Shown here: in pieces, positions 36,729 to 45,574 of the stretch
Layout of the letters: each line of letters starts with the position of its first letter
Numbering within the stretch: position 1 is the first letter of the stretch
Origin: Merdibacter sp965119685
GTDB lineage: Bacteria; Bacillota_I; Bacilli_A; Erysipelotrichales; Erysipelotrichaceae
NCBI GenBank assembly: GCA_965119685.1
Contig: OZ221971.1
Coordinates: 1,302,001 to 1,366,000 of the forward strand
Direction of reading: 5' to 3'
Length of the DNA stretch: 64,000 bases
Translations under genes and position numbers: made by a program
Notes under the pieces: model-generated
The model's input: only the letters and a program-made list of their open reading frames with translations
Told to the model about the DNA's origin: nothing
Databases searched by the model: none

Positions 36729-37142
36729 CTACATCAGTTCGTTTTGCGCATCCCATTTCGCCAAGACATCCTCTAAGATGGCGGCGGACAGCTGCACTGT
36801 CTGTAAGCAGCGGTTTTGCGGATGAAAGCAGCGCGGCTTGATGTCCGCACAGCGAAGCGAGCCAAACTGCTCTTGAAAGCGGGCGATGACCTCTTTGTTG
36901 AGCGGCGCTAATGCCGGCGTATCATGCGCCTTGTTCTTGACATAGCGGCTGGCGATCGCACACAGTGCGCCGCAAAGCGCACCGCAGACATCGCCGACCT
37001 GCATCCCGCCGCCAAACCCGGCAGCCAAACGCATCGCATGCTCGTCTAACCCTAAGGCATAGACGTCGTTGGCGGCATGCACCATGCACTCCGCACAGTT
37101 GTAACCATCGAGATAATACTTTTCTGCTTGTTCCTGTAACAT
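36729..37142 (-). CDS. C_GCAxxG_C_C family (redox-type) small protein
   Basis: This 137-residue protein has the spaced cysteine pattern that names the family: YNCAECMVHAAN near the start, then AAGFGGGMQVGDVCGALCGALCAI, and CADIKPRC and NRCLQ near the end. Members are often called putative redox-active or metal-binding proteins; no reaction is established. The ATG at 37142 follows a GGAAAGGAATGGGG stretch, and the longer frame upstream is not supported. It stands alone. Confidence 0.87.
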   Translation of the reverse strand: MLQEQAEKYYLDGYNCAECMVHAANDVYALGLDEHAMRLAAGFGGGMQVGDVCGALCGALCAIASRYVKNKAHDTPALAPLNKEVIARFQEQFGSLRCADIKPRCFHPQNRCLQTVQLSAAILEDVLAKWDAQNELM

Positions 37143-37697
37143 CGTTTCCCCATTCCTTTCCCTGTGATGGGGCAATCCTGCGATTTTCCCATCCGTTTCG
37201 TTAAGTATAGCATGAAACACAAGAGAGGGAAACGCTTTTCTTTTGCCAAACTGCCGATGGTAAGGCAACATGCCCGCAAAGATGAACGCCGGATGATACG
37301 CAAAGAAGAGGGCATAGATCAGAGCGTTCATTCACAGAAAAGCATTGGATGCAAAAGTTCGAGGAAACGCTTCGTACAGAGGTGTAATGAATAAAAGCAC
37401 AAAAATTTATCGCTTTCTCAAAAGGAAACATATATTTTTTGCTGCTATGCGAGTTCTTCCGTCAAAAATGACAGATACGAATAGAAAAACTTTGTATCAA
37501 ACAACAACCTGCGTCAACACTGTTTTTTTGCATGATTCTATTCTTCTCGTTACAGCCCCGATACCCATAAAAACTAGAAAACAAACGGTCGCCGCGAAAT
37601 GAATGTCAAAGGCTCATGTGCTCTCACCTTTTTTGATTTACTGTATTTCTTGTTAAAAAGAGCGCGGAAGTTTGTTATATCGTTTAGGAGGTGAGCT
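37143..37697. other. 555-bp stretch without a recognised gene
   Basis: Between the C_GCAxxG_C_C gene and the recombinase the DNA is moderately AT-rich. An 85-codon open frame (37345-37602) lacks a ribosome-binding site and family resemblance. No repeat matching the region before the second recombinase (57620-57830) was seen by eye. Confidence 0.4.
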
Positions 37698-37715
37698 GTG
37701 AGAGGAGGAGTTGTG

Positions 37716-38339
37716 ATGAACAGCTATGGATATGTTCGCGTGTCGACAAGGGAACAAAATGTGGCAAGACAGATACAGGCGATGGCTCTGGCAGGAATTG
37801 CTTCGGCGAATATCTTTGTGGACAGAGAATCGGGAAAGACGTTTCAGCGTTCACAATATCAGCGGTTAGTCAAACGGCTGCGCAGCGGGGATGCGCTCTA
37901 TCTGAAATCGATTGACCGTCTGGGGCGCGATTACGAGGAGATCATCGAGCAGTGGCGCTATCTGACAAAGGTCAAACATGTCGATATTATCGTTTTGGAC
38001 TTTCCCCTGCTTGATACGAGAAAGCATGTGAATGGCGTAACAGGAAGACTGATCGCCGATCTGGTGCTGCAAATTTTGTCTTATGCCGCGCAGGTCGAGC
38101 GGGAGAACATCCATCAAAGACAGATGGAGGGCATTCGCATCGCTTTGGAAAAAGGTACTCGATTCGGGCGTCCGCGAAAAGAAAAACCGCCGCATTTCGA
38201 TCGTGTGCTTCACTTGTGGAGACAGGGGGAGATCAGCCTTCGTGAGGCGGCGCGGCAGACGGGCGTCAGCCATCACACGTTTTCCAAATGGGCGAGAGAA
38301 GCGCTTGAAGAAAATTGCGCGAACTGGGAAAAAAGGTAG
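37716..38339 (+). CDS. serine recombinase (resolvase/invertase type)
   Basis: This 207-residue recombinase has the catalytic domain of Hin/Tn3-type enzymes with the nucleophilic serine in GYVRVSTREQN, SIDRLGRDYEEI, and ERENIHQRQMEGI on the long helix. The C-terminal DNA-binding helix-turn-helix follows RFGRPRKEKP. It cuts and rejoins DNA at short inverted or direct sites. I chose the ATG at 37716 after AGAGGAGG. It lies 302 bases before a leucine-rich-repeat surface-protein gene. A paralogue at 57832 sits before a related surface protein, which points to phase variation or cassette shuffling. Confidence 0.93.
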   Translation: MNSYGYVRVSTREQNVARQIQAMALAGIASANIFVDRESGKTFQRSQYQRLVKRLRSGDALYLKSIDRLGRDYEEIIEQWRYLTKVKHVDIIVLDFPLLDTRKHVNGVTGRLIADLVLQILSYAAQVERENIHQRQMEGIRIALEKGTRFGRPRKEKPPHFDRVLHLWRQGEISLREAARQTGVSHHTFSKWAREALEENCANWEKR

Positions 38340-38641
38340 ACTTTATCTCACACCCGCCGCTTTGCAGAAATCTCGTCAAGCGAAAACAAAAATACTATCC
38401 ATTTTCATGATACCCCAGGGAAGCAAAAAAGTCTGATTTTTCTCACATTCGCCGATGCGCTCAGCAAAAGCGAAAAGGAGGTGAAGCTGCCGCCTGCTTT
38501 TGTACGCGAAGGTGACAATGGCGAGTAGAATACTATCATTGCCTGACTGCGTTTCCTCCTAAAAGGCATTGGCAGTGGTGAGCGGCGCAATGCGAAAGAT
38601 GGAAGACAACGCTTTTTGAGGACAGAATTGGAGGGATTTGC

Positions 38642-41152
38642 ATGAAAAAACGACTTGCCGCCGCTTTGATGGCGGCGCTCATGCTGCTGCCGGCAGGAAA
38701 TGTCTTTGCGCAGAGTCCAAGCGATGGCGGGACAGACAATTCACTGATCAATGGGGGTGTAACAAAAGAAGGGGAGGTTGTCATCGATGAGACGACTTTC
38801 CCGGACGAGACGTTTCGCGCCTATGTGCAAACGGAAATTGACGACGATGGGGACGGCGTGCTCTCGCAGGCAGAGAGGACAGAGATCATCATCGATGTCA
38901 CTAATAAAAGGGATATCAAGAGCTTACAGGGGATCGAATATTTCCCCAATCTCAATGTATTGCAATGCGGTAAGGGAATCACCTCGTTAGACATCAGCGC
39001 CAATACGCGCCTGACCAGTTTGTACTGCGCATATACGAAACTCTCAGCGCTGGATGTCAGCAATAATCCCAATTTGTCGACCCTGCAAATGAATTATACC
39101 GATATTTCCGAATTGGATGTCAGCAACAACCCAAAATTAAAAATTTTGCAATGTGCGTACACCGATTTATCTTCGATTGATGTGAGCAACAATCCAAACT
39201 TAACTGAGCTGAGCCTGAGCAATACGAATATTGCGGCAATTGACGTAAGCAAGAACGAAAACTTAAGTAGGATTGAGTGTGATGGAACAAACATCGCTGC
39301 ATTAGATCTCAGCAATAATCCAAAGATTGCCGTTGTATACTGTAATCAAACGAACCTTACCTATTTAGATGTGAGCCATCTGACAAATTTACAGCAATTG
39401 TTCCTTAACGGCTGTAACTTGTATGCGCTGCATTTGCCAAACACACATACGTATTATGAGAATTGGCAATTGCCGAAATCCTCGGAATTTACCATCGATG
39501 CGCTGGATGAGGACAACTGCTTTGATCTGAAGGCATATTTCCCGCAGATCGATCCGGTGCGCATCGTCGCTGTGGAAAACGGACAGCTCTTTGGCAGCGT
39601 CATAAAAGCGGAGGATTTGAGCAAACCGGTAATCTATACGTATGATTGCGGTACGTATAAGGGGGAGAAGCAGCTGCTGAGCGTTACCTTGCATCTTCCG
39701 GAAAGAGAACCGATCACGCTGAAGCCGCATGATGTCACCATCTATACCGGCGGCGGTCAGGGAGAGGATGCGTACAGCGACGGACTGCCGCAGCTGCGCT
39801 TGGATGGCATGCCGGAGGTGATCACCTCGCTGACGATCGGCGATACGCGCAGCACCTATACGGAAAGTGCTGAAGATCAGGCGCAGGCAGCTGCGGATTT
39901 ACAGGAAGTATTGAGCGTATCTTATATCGGTGAGGACGGCGCGATCACTGATGACAGCCAGCCGGGCGTCTATACGTCGACTTTAAACGTCATCAGCCTT
40001 ACCAGAGAGACGCCGGCTTTGCAGGTGAACGACTGCCCGGTAACATTGGACACAGGAACGCTGACAATCCGCTATGTTGCCCAGCAGCAAGACGCGATCG
40101 AGGGCAGCTTGATGACGCCTTTGCTGGATGAGGAACCGACGGCGGCGCTTCATGGACAGGGTGTTGCCGTGATGGGGAAGGATGCACACTTCACCATCAA
40201 CGGAAATGCTGATCTGCCGGTGAGCGATACCGATGGCATCGCCTTGCTGGATGACGGCTTATTGACGCAAGGGGAGGATAATCGCCAGACGCTGATGGAA
40301 GAAAAGGCCCTCGCTTATTTGCAGGATCAGGGAATTGCCGCCTCTAAACTGCAGGAAACGCATTTTGACTGGCATTATCTGGATTTGGTCGACAGCCATA
40401 ATGGCAATGCGTGGGTAGCGAGCGATCAGGATACTGTCATCTACCTGCCATATCCGCAGGGCACTTCTGCCGATACACAGTTTACCCTGCTGCACTATCC
40501 CGGACTGCATCGTGAGTATGACTTCCATGGATCCTCACTCGAAGAGGCGATCGCTTCCTGTCAGATAGAGAGCATCACGGTGGAAAATACAGCGGCGGGC
40601 ATCCGTTTCGTTGTGCCTAGCGCATTGCAGGAGGGCGGAGGCTTCTCGCCTTTCGGACTGTATTGGACGACCACACCGCAAAGTACAATCAACGAAATCC
40701 CTGTCATTGAGGCAAAGGATTTGACGCTGACAGTCAATGAGGTCTTTGACGTGAAAGCGGGCGTGCGCGCGTATGATAAGGAAGACGGCGATCTTACAGA
40801 TCGTATTGAGGTTGTGAAAAACGAAGTGGATACATCAAAGGTTGGTATCTATACGGTCACTTATCGAGTGAGCGACACGCAGGGAGCTGCCGCTACCAAA
40901 ACCATCACCGTTACGGTACAAAAAAAGGAAGTGGAGCAGCCAAGTGTGCCATCACAGGATGGCGATTCAAACGGTGAGCATCAGCCAAGCACGCCATCGG
41001 TGAATGATGCTTCAAACGATGCGCAGAAAGAGCAGACGATGACAAAGCCGCAGACCTTTGTGCAAACGCACGGGATGACGTATGGCGCATTGCTGGTCAT
41101 CTCCGGATTGGCACTTGCAGCGCTTCGCGTGCGCAAAGGCAAAAAGAGCTGA
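38642..41152 (+). CDS. leucine-rich-repeat surface protein with DUF5011 domain
   Basis: This 836-residue protein has a signal peptide (cleavage near NVFAQ), an EF-hand-like loop DDDGDGVLSQAE (about 73-84) and about seven 21-residue leucine-rich repeats (LDVSNNPNL type, about 110-275). A YTGG domain (about 357-490) and a domain with NGNAWVASD and HYPGLHREYDF (about 490-690) follow, then a DUF5011 Ig-like domain (about 695-765). It ends in a Ser/Pro-rich spacer and a membrane helix with basic tail (GALLVISGLALAALRVRKG). There is no clear LPXTG. The YTGG and NGNAWV domains recur in the protein at 58908. It follows a recombinase gene. Confidence 0.85.
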   Translation: MKKRLAAALMAALMLLPAGNVFAQSPSDGGTDNSLINGGVTKEGEVVIDETTFPDETFRAYVQTEIDDDGDGVLSQAERTEIIIDVTNKRDIKSLQGIEYFPNLNVLQCGKGITSLDISANTRLTSLYCAYTKLSALDVSNNPNLSTLQMNYTDISELDVSNNPKLKILQCAYTDLSSIDVSNNPNLTELSLSNTNIAAIDVSKNENLSRIECDGTNIAALDLSNNPKIAVVYCNQTNLTYLDVSHLTNLQQLFLNGCNLYALHLPNTHTYYENWQLPKSSEFTIDALDEDNCFDLKAYFPQIDPVRIVAVENGQLFGSVIKAEDLSKPVIYTYDCGTYKGEKQLLSVTLHLPEREPITLKPHDVTIYTGGGQGEDAYSDGLPQLRLDGMPEVITSLTIGDTRSTYTESAEDQAQAAADLQEVLSVSYIGEDGAITDDSQPGVYTSTLNVISLTRETPALQVNDCPVTLDTGTLTIRYVAQQQDAIEGSLMTPLLDEEPTAALHGQGVAVMGKDAHFTINGNADLPVSDTDGIALLDDGLLTQGEDNRQTLMEEKALAYLQDQGIAASKLQETHFDWHYLDLVDSHNGNAWVASDQDTVIYLPYPQGTSADTQFTLLHYPGLHREYDFHGSSLEEAIASCQIESITVENTAAGIRFVVPSALQEGGGFSPFGLYWTTTPQSTINEIPVIEAKDLTLTVNEVFDVKAGVRAYDKEDGDLTDRIEVVKNEVDTSKVGIYTVTYRVSDTQGAAATKTITVTVQKKEVEQPSVPSQDGDSNGEHQPSTPSVNDASNDAQKEQTMTKPQTFVQTHGMTYGALLVISGLALAALRVRKGKKS

Positions 41153-41333
41153 ATGCGTGCTGATTGCGAGATGGTTGGCAAATAAAAAGGGGTGTAAAAA
41201 TAGCTGCGAGAGCGCAGTCAGAAGAAATCCATCGGATTGATCAGCTGCCGCTTGCATCTATGAGCATCCATGCAAACAATCATGATGTAGGCTGTCGTCC
41301 TCGTGAAGCATCCGACATCTGATCCCATATCTG

Positions 41334-41376
41334 AAATGCCATGTCACTACCCAAAGGGGAAACGGCGTGGCATTTT
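41334..41376 (+). terminator. distal terminator after the LRR surface-protein gene
   Basis: AAATGCCA and TGGCATTT pair across a 26-base loop and end in a T run. It lies about 180 bases beyond the stop. The rest of 41153-41527 shows no gene. Confidence 0.65.
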
Positions 41377-41527
41377 TCTGCTCGTTTCTTGAGATAATGC
41401 TGATGCGGTGAGGAAATGGCCGGCACCGTTGCATGATGGCGTGGACAATGCCTTTTTCCTTGCGCATTGCACATGCGAAATCATGCAGTAATTTCTTTGT
41501 TAATTAAAAAACGTAAGGAGAACGGGC

Positions 41528-41638
41528 ATGTTTGTGATGGTGAATGCCGCAACACCGCGGCAAAGGCAGGAAAAGAAAAAATTGATGAAAAATGAAGAAA
41601 GTATGTCAAAAGGTGTCAAGGTTTCTATGTTACGATAA
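41528..41638 (+). CDS. small ORF (36 residues) with good ribosome-binding site
   Basis: The ORF starts MFVMVNAATPRQRQEKKK and ends SMLR. AAGGAG lies seven bases before the ATG. The product would be basic and soluble, with no recognised family. It precedes a second small ORF and a radical SAM gene on the same strand. It could be a genuine small protein or a chance frame; length alone gives little support. Confidence 0.3.
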   Translation: MFVMVNAATPRQRQEKKKLMKNEESMSKGVKVSMLR

Positions 41639-41688
41639 AAGGGAGCACAAGCAAGCGAGAACAAAAGCAGATAAAGGAGGAGGAAAGG

Positions 41689-41829
41689 ATGAAGAAACAT
41701 CAGCATGAATATTGGATGAGACATCAAATGGCAGGGTTTGGAAACAGGATGGCTGAAGATGGTCTGCCACCGATGCGCAGGGCAAGGGGAATCAATGGAT
41801 TTGGCAAGGGGATCGCATGCACTTTGTAA
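41689..41829 (+). CDS. small ORF (46 residues) overlapping the radical SAM gene
   Basis: The ORF has a strong AAAGGAGGAGGAAAGG before its ATG, starts MKKHQHEYWMRHQMAGF and ends GKGIACTL. Its last 13 bases overlap the start of the SPL-type radical SAM gene, so its translation would couple to that gene. The better ribosome-binding site belongs to this ORF and not to the enzyme. It may be a coupling leader, a real small protein, or a peptide substrate, in falling order of likelihood. No family is recognised. Confidence 0.4.
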   Translation: MKKHQHEYWMRHQMAGFGNRMAEDGLPPMRRARGINGFGKGIACTL

Positions 41830-42689
41830 AGGCGAAAGGGATTTTATCCGCCGCAAACGGTATGAACCTCTACCGCGGCTGCACCCACGGCTGCATCTAT
41901 TGCGATTCGCGCAGCAAGTGCTATCAGATGACGCATCCCTTTGAGGATATTGAGGTCAAGGAGAATGCGCTGACGCTGTTGGAAAATGCACTGAATCGCA
42001 AGCGTGTCAAGTGCATGCTGGGCACAGGGGCGATGAGCGATCCTTATCTTGCGCTGGAGGAGGAGCTCGGTTATACGCGCCAAGCGCTGCAAATCGCCTA
42101 CCGCTATGGCTTTGGCTTTACCCTGCTGACAAAATCGGCGCGGGTGCTGAGGGATCTTGAACTGTTACAGGCGATCAACGAACGCAGCAAATGCGTTGTG
42201 CAGATGACGCTGACGACCGCCGATGAAACGCTGTGTCGATTGCTGGAGCCCAATGTGTCGACGAGCAAAGAGCGGATCAAGGCGCTGCACCGGCTGCATG
42301 CGGCGGGCATCCCTACCGTTGTCTGGCTCTGTCCGATTCTGCCCTTTATCAACGATACGAAGGAGAACATCGAAGCAATCTTGCAAAGCTGTGCGCAGGC
42401 GAAGGTATTTGGGGTGATCTGCTTTGGCATGGGCGTGACTTTGCGCGAGGGAAACCGAGCTTATTTCTATCAGCAGCTCGATCGTCACTTTCCCGGGATG
42501 AAAGAGCGTTATATGCGCACCTACGGCTTGCGCTATGAGTGTAACAGCTTGCAGCACGCCGCGTTGATGCGCCTGTTTCACGAGCGGTGCGAAGCGTATG
42601 GACTCATCCACGACAACCGTCAGATCTTTCACTACCTAAGCACGCTGCCGCAAAAGCAAACCGTCATCCAGCCCACTTTGTTTGAATAA
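41817..42689 (+). CDS. SPL-family radical SAM protein
   Basis: This 290-residue protein has the cluster motif C22-C26-C29 in RGCTHGCIYCDSRSKCY, GTGAMSDPYLALEEELGYTR and LLTKSARVLRDLELL. These match the COG1533 group related to spore photoproduct lyase. The actual reaction of most members is unknown; they are not the SPASM-type enzymes usual in peptide modification. The ATG at 41817 follows GGGGATCGC and overlaps the end of a 46-codon ORF. It is transcribed toward htpG, which has its own promoter. Confidence 0.88.
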   Translation: MHFVKAKGILSAANGMNLYRGCTHGCIYCDSRSKCYQMTHPFEDIEVKENALTLLENALNRKRVKCMLGTGAMSDPYLALEEELGYTRQALQIAYRYGFGFTLLTKSARVLRDLELLQAINERSKCVVQMTLTTADETLCRLLEPNVSTSKERIKALHRLHAAGIPTVVWLCPILPFINDTKENIEAILQSCAQAKVFGVICFGMGVTLREGNRAYFYQQLDRHFPGMKERYMRTYGLRYECNSLQHAALMRLFHERCEAYGLIHDNRQIFHYLSTLPQKQTVIQPTLFE

Positions 42690-42809
42690 GTTTTCCAGCC
42701 TTGAAATACAAAGGAACCTTGTCTGCTCGTGAAAAGCAGGGAATCGTTTGCCGATCATGGAAAAACCGCCTGCGTTTGCATGATGGAAAATCAAGAAATC
42801 TGCAAAATG

Positions 42810-42880
42810 TTAGCACTCGGGGGTTGACGGTGCTAACGGACTGCGTTATACTTTTAGCAGACTTAGATATTGAGTGCTAA
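42810..42880 (+). promoter_or_regulatory. htpG promoter with two CIRCE-like operators
   Basis: Promoter TTGACG (42824-42829) and TATACT (42847-42852), 17 bases apart, is framed by two HrcA-type sites. The first is TTAGCACTC-N9-CGGTGCTAA (42810-42836), overlapping the -35 box. The second is TTAGCAGAC-N9-GAGTGCTAA (42854-42880), just downstream of the -10. Each has one consensus arm and one arm with two mismatches. Confidence 0.85.
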
Positions 42881-42896
42881 CAAGGAGGAATGCTGC

Positions 42897-44822
42897 ATGA
42901 GCAGAAAAAAACAGTTCAAAGCGGAATCCAAGCGTTTGCTGGATCTGATGATCAATTCCATTTATACGCATAAGGAAATCTTTTTGCGTGAGTTGATCTC
43001 CAACGCCAGCGACGCGATCGATAAGCTGTACTATCTTTCATTGACAAACAACGATCAGCAGGTGGATCGGGACGCCTTTGAGATTCATCTGGAGGTCAAC
43101 CGCGATGCGCGTACGCTCACCATCCGCGATAACGGTTTGGGAATGAACAAGGAGGAGCTGGAGGAAAATCTGGGTACGATTGCCAAAAGCGGTTCTTTGG
43201 CGTTTAAGCAAAAGCTGGAGGACGGCAACGAGAGCGATGTGGACATCATCGGTCAATTCGGCGTCGGCTTCTACTCTGCGTTCATGGTCGCTCAGCGCGT
43301 GGTGGTCGTCTCCCGTAAATACGGCGAGCAGGAGGCGTATCGCTGGGAGAGCAATGCCAGCGATGGCTACACGATCGAGCCATGTGAAAAGGAAGGCTGG
43401 GGCAGTGAGATCACACTGTACCTCAAGGAGAACAGCGAGGATGAAAACTACGACGAGTTCTTGGCGCAGTATGAGATCGAGCGTCTGATCCGCAAATATT
43501 CCGACTACATCCGCTATCCGATCCGCATGGAGGTCGAGGAACAAAAGCGGATCGAGGAGGAAAACGCCGATGAAAACGCCGAGCCGAAGTACGAGACGAT
43601 CATCGAGACGAAAACGCTCAACTCGATGGTGCCGCTGTGGAAGCGCAGCAAAAACGACATTACGGCAGAGGAGTATAACACCTTCTATAAAGACAAGTTC
43701 ATGGATTTTGCCGATCCGCAAAAGGTCATTCATTTCAGCGTAGAGGGCAACGTCAGCTTTACCGCACTGCTGTTTTTGCCAAGCAAGGCGCCGATGAATT
43801 ACTACTCGCAGGATTACAAGAAAGGCTTGCAGCTGTACAGCCGCGGCGTGTTCATCATGGATAAGGCCGAGGAGCTCATCCCGGAACACTTCCGTTTTGT
43901 CAAGGGACTGGTCGATTCCCAAGATCTCTCCTTGAACATTTCCCGTGAGATGCTTCAGCATGACCGTCAGCTCAAGGTGATCGCTAACCGCATTGAGAAG
44001 AAGATCAAGTCGGAGCTGCTGGGCATGCTGCGCAACGAGCGTGAGGAATATGAGAAATTCTGGGGCAATTTCGGCTTGCAGATCAAATTCGGCGTTTACA
44101 ACGACTATGGCATGCACAAGGAATTGCTGCAGGATCTGCTGCTGTTTTACTCCTCGCGTGATAAAAAGCTCGTCACCTTGGACGAGTACATCGCCCGCAT
44201 GGGAGAGGATCAGAAATACATTTACTTCGTATCGGGCGAGGATGTCGATAAGATCGACCGCATGCCGATGGTGCAGTCGGTCAAGGCGAAGGACTACGAA
44301 ATTCTCTATCTGACGGATAACGTCGATGAGTTCGCTTTGCAGGCGCTGGGCAGCTATAAAGAAAAGCAGTTCAAAAATATCTCTCAGGGCGATTTGGATC
44401 TCGCCAGCGATGAGGAGAAGAAAGAAGTCGAGCAGAAAGCCGAAGAAAACAAGGATTTGCTGGCAGACATCAAGGAAGCGCTCAAGGACAAGGTGCAGGA
44501 TGTCAAGATTTCCACGCGTTTAGTCGACGATCCGGTGTGCATGTCCAGCGATGAGGGCATGTCCTTTGAGATGGAGAAGGTGCTTTCCGCGATGCCGGAG
44601 GGCAATCCTTATGGCATGAAGGCAACCCGCATCTTGGAGATCAACGCCAAGCATCCGATCTTTGCGGCATTGCAGAAGGTGTATGCGCGGGATAAGGAAG
44701 CGGTGAAGGAATATGCCGACGTCCTCTATACGCAGGCGATGCTCATCGAGGGCTTCCCGGTAGAGGACCCGATGGAATATGCCCGCAAGGTCTGCGACTT
44801 CATGGTGAAGGCCGCCGAATAA
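42897..44822 (+). CDS. htpG: HtpG, Hsp90-family chaperone
   Basis: This 641-residue ATP-dependent chaperone has the GHKL ATPase motifs FLRELISNASDAIDKL, IRDNGLGMNKEEL and GQFGVGFYSAFMVA, and the middle-domain motif GVFIMDKAEELIP with LNISREMLQ. It forms a cytoplasmic dimer that remodels client proteins. The ATG at 42897 follows ACAAGGAGGAA; an upstream GTG/TTG-type extension overlaps the operator. The two CIRCE-like sites imply HrcA heat-shock control. Length is normal. Confidence 0.97.
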   Translation: MSRKKQFKAESKRLLDLMINSIYTHKEIFLRELISNASDAIDKLYYLSLTNNDQQVDRDAFEIHLEVNRDARTLTIRDNGLGMNKEELEENLGTIAKSGSLAFKQKLEDGNESDVDIIGQFGVGFYSAFMVAQRVVVVSRKYGEQEAYRWESNASDGYTIEPCEKEGWGSEITLYLKENSEDENYDEFLAQYEIERLIRKYSDYIRYPIRMEVEEQKRIEEENADENAEPKYETIIETKTLNSMVPLWKRSKNDITAEEYNTFYKDKFMDFADPQKVIHFSVEGNVSFTALLFLPSKAPMNYYSQDYKKGLQLYSRGVFIMDKAEELIPEHFRFVKGLVDSQDLSLNISREMLQHDRQLKVIANRIEKKIKSELLGMLRNEREEYEKFWGNFGLQIKFGVYNDYGMHKELLQDLLLFYSSRDKKLVTLDEYIARMGEDQKYIYFVSGEDVDKIDRMPMVQSVKAKDYEILYLTDNVDEFALQALGSYKEKQFKNISQGDLDLASDEEKKEVEQKAEENKDLLADIKEALKDKVQDVKISTRLVDDPVCMSSDEGMSFEMEKVLSAMPEGNPYGMKATRILEINAKHPIFAALQKVYARDKEAVKEYADVLYTQAMLIEGFPVEDPMEYARKVCDFMVKAAE

Positions 44823-44837
44823 CCATTGGATACAGAG

Positions 44838-44867
44838 ACGCTGTCTGCCGTTTGCGGACGGCGTTTT
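44838..44867 (+). terminator. htpG terminator
   Basis: ACGCTGTCTG pairs with CGGACGGCGT with G-U pairs and is followed by a T-rich run, 16 bases after the htpG stop. Confidence 0.75.
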
Positions 44868-44951
44868 CTTTTGGCACGATACATGCAGCTGGATGAAATT
44901 GACTGCTCCCACACCATCATAGAGCGTCCTAAGCCAGTGCATACTGATGGT

Positions 44952-45257
44952 ATGAAAACGACGTGGAAACAGCTGCTGCATCAGCCGCAGATCAGAAAGA
45001 GCATCTTAACAACAGGCGCATTTGGCATCTATCTGATGAATGCCGGATTTTTCTGCTGCCGGGCACTGCGTCCGTATGAAAAAGGATATGCGCCCAATGA
45101 TCTGCAATATCTGCAAGATCAGCTGCGCTGCGCCAATCCCGGCGCCTGCTTCATCGCTGTACTGGATGGGCTTGTCATCGTTGGATGTCTGCTTTGGGGA
45201 GCGCGCAGTTTGCTGCATCGCCTGATGCCAATGAAAAAGTTTCAAAGACAAAAATGA
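44952..45257 (+). CDS. small two-helix membrane protein, function unknown
   Basis: This 101-residue ORF starts MKTTWKQLLHQPQIRKS and has two hydrophobic stretches (ILTTGAFGIYLMNAGFFCC and CFIAVLDGLVIVGCLLWG), separated by a polar loop with two cysteines, and a basic end. The ribosome-binding site is weak and no promoter is obvious after the htpG terminator. A longer frame to 44826 overlaps that terminator, so I prefer 44952. No family is recognised, and it may be poorly expressed. Confidence 0.5.
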   Translation: MKTTWKQLLHQPQIRKSILTTGAFGIYLMNAGFFCCRALRPYEKGYAPNDLQYLQDQLRCANPGACFIAVLDGLVIVGCLLWGARSLLHRLMPMKKFQRQK

Positions 45258-45286
45258 AATTTTTTCAATAAATTATGGAAATGCGG

Positions 45287-45314
45287 TTGACAACGGGAAA
45301 AGTTTCGGTATAAT
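45287..45314 (+). promoter_or_regulatory. promoter of the lysine-riboswitch operon
   Basis: A consensus TTGACA (45287-45292) and TATAAT (45309-45314) are separated by 16 bases. It is the strongest promoter-like sequence in the window by eye. Confidence 0.85.
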
Positions 45315-45330
45315 AAGGGACATACAGATA

Positions 45331-45498
45331 AGAGTTTAGAGGCAGCAATGTATCAGAGTACAGCTGGGAGCCGGCGGGCGAGGAACAGCTGGAAAGGTAA
45401 CCATTGCCGAAGGAGATCGGCCGGCGGGCCATCGTCCTGGGGCTGCAGGAAATACTTGCAGCACTCCTTCATAAGGTTTTATGAAGAGGCGCTATTAG
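45331..45498 (+). ncRNA. lysine riboswitch (L box)
   Basis: The conserved blocks appear in order: AGAGGCAGC, AGAGTA, GGGAGC, GGAAAGG, GCCGAAGGAG, CTGGGGCTGCAGGAAAT, CACTCC, then GAGGCGCTAT closing the basal stem. It should sense lysine and control the ABC importer genes that follow. Confidence 0.92.
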
Positions 45499-45514
45499 AG
45501 GACCAGATCGAAAG

Positions 45515-45546
45515 AGAGTCGTGCTAATAGCATGGCTCTTATTTTG
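45515..45546 (+). terminator. riboswitch-controlled terminator
   Basis: AGAGTC/GGCTCT with an inner GTGC/GCAT helix forms one continuous hairpin followed by ATTTTG, between the lysine aptamer and the first ABC gene. Confidence 0.75.
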
Positions 45547-45574
45547 TAAGCATCGATAAGAGGAGGAAATGTTT

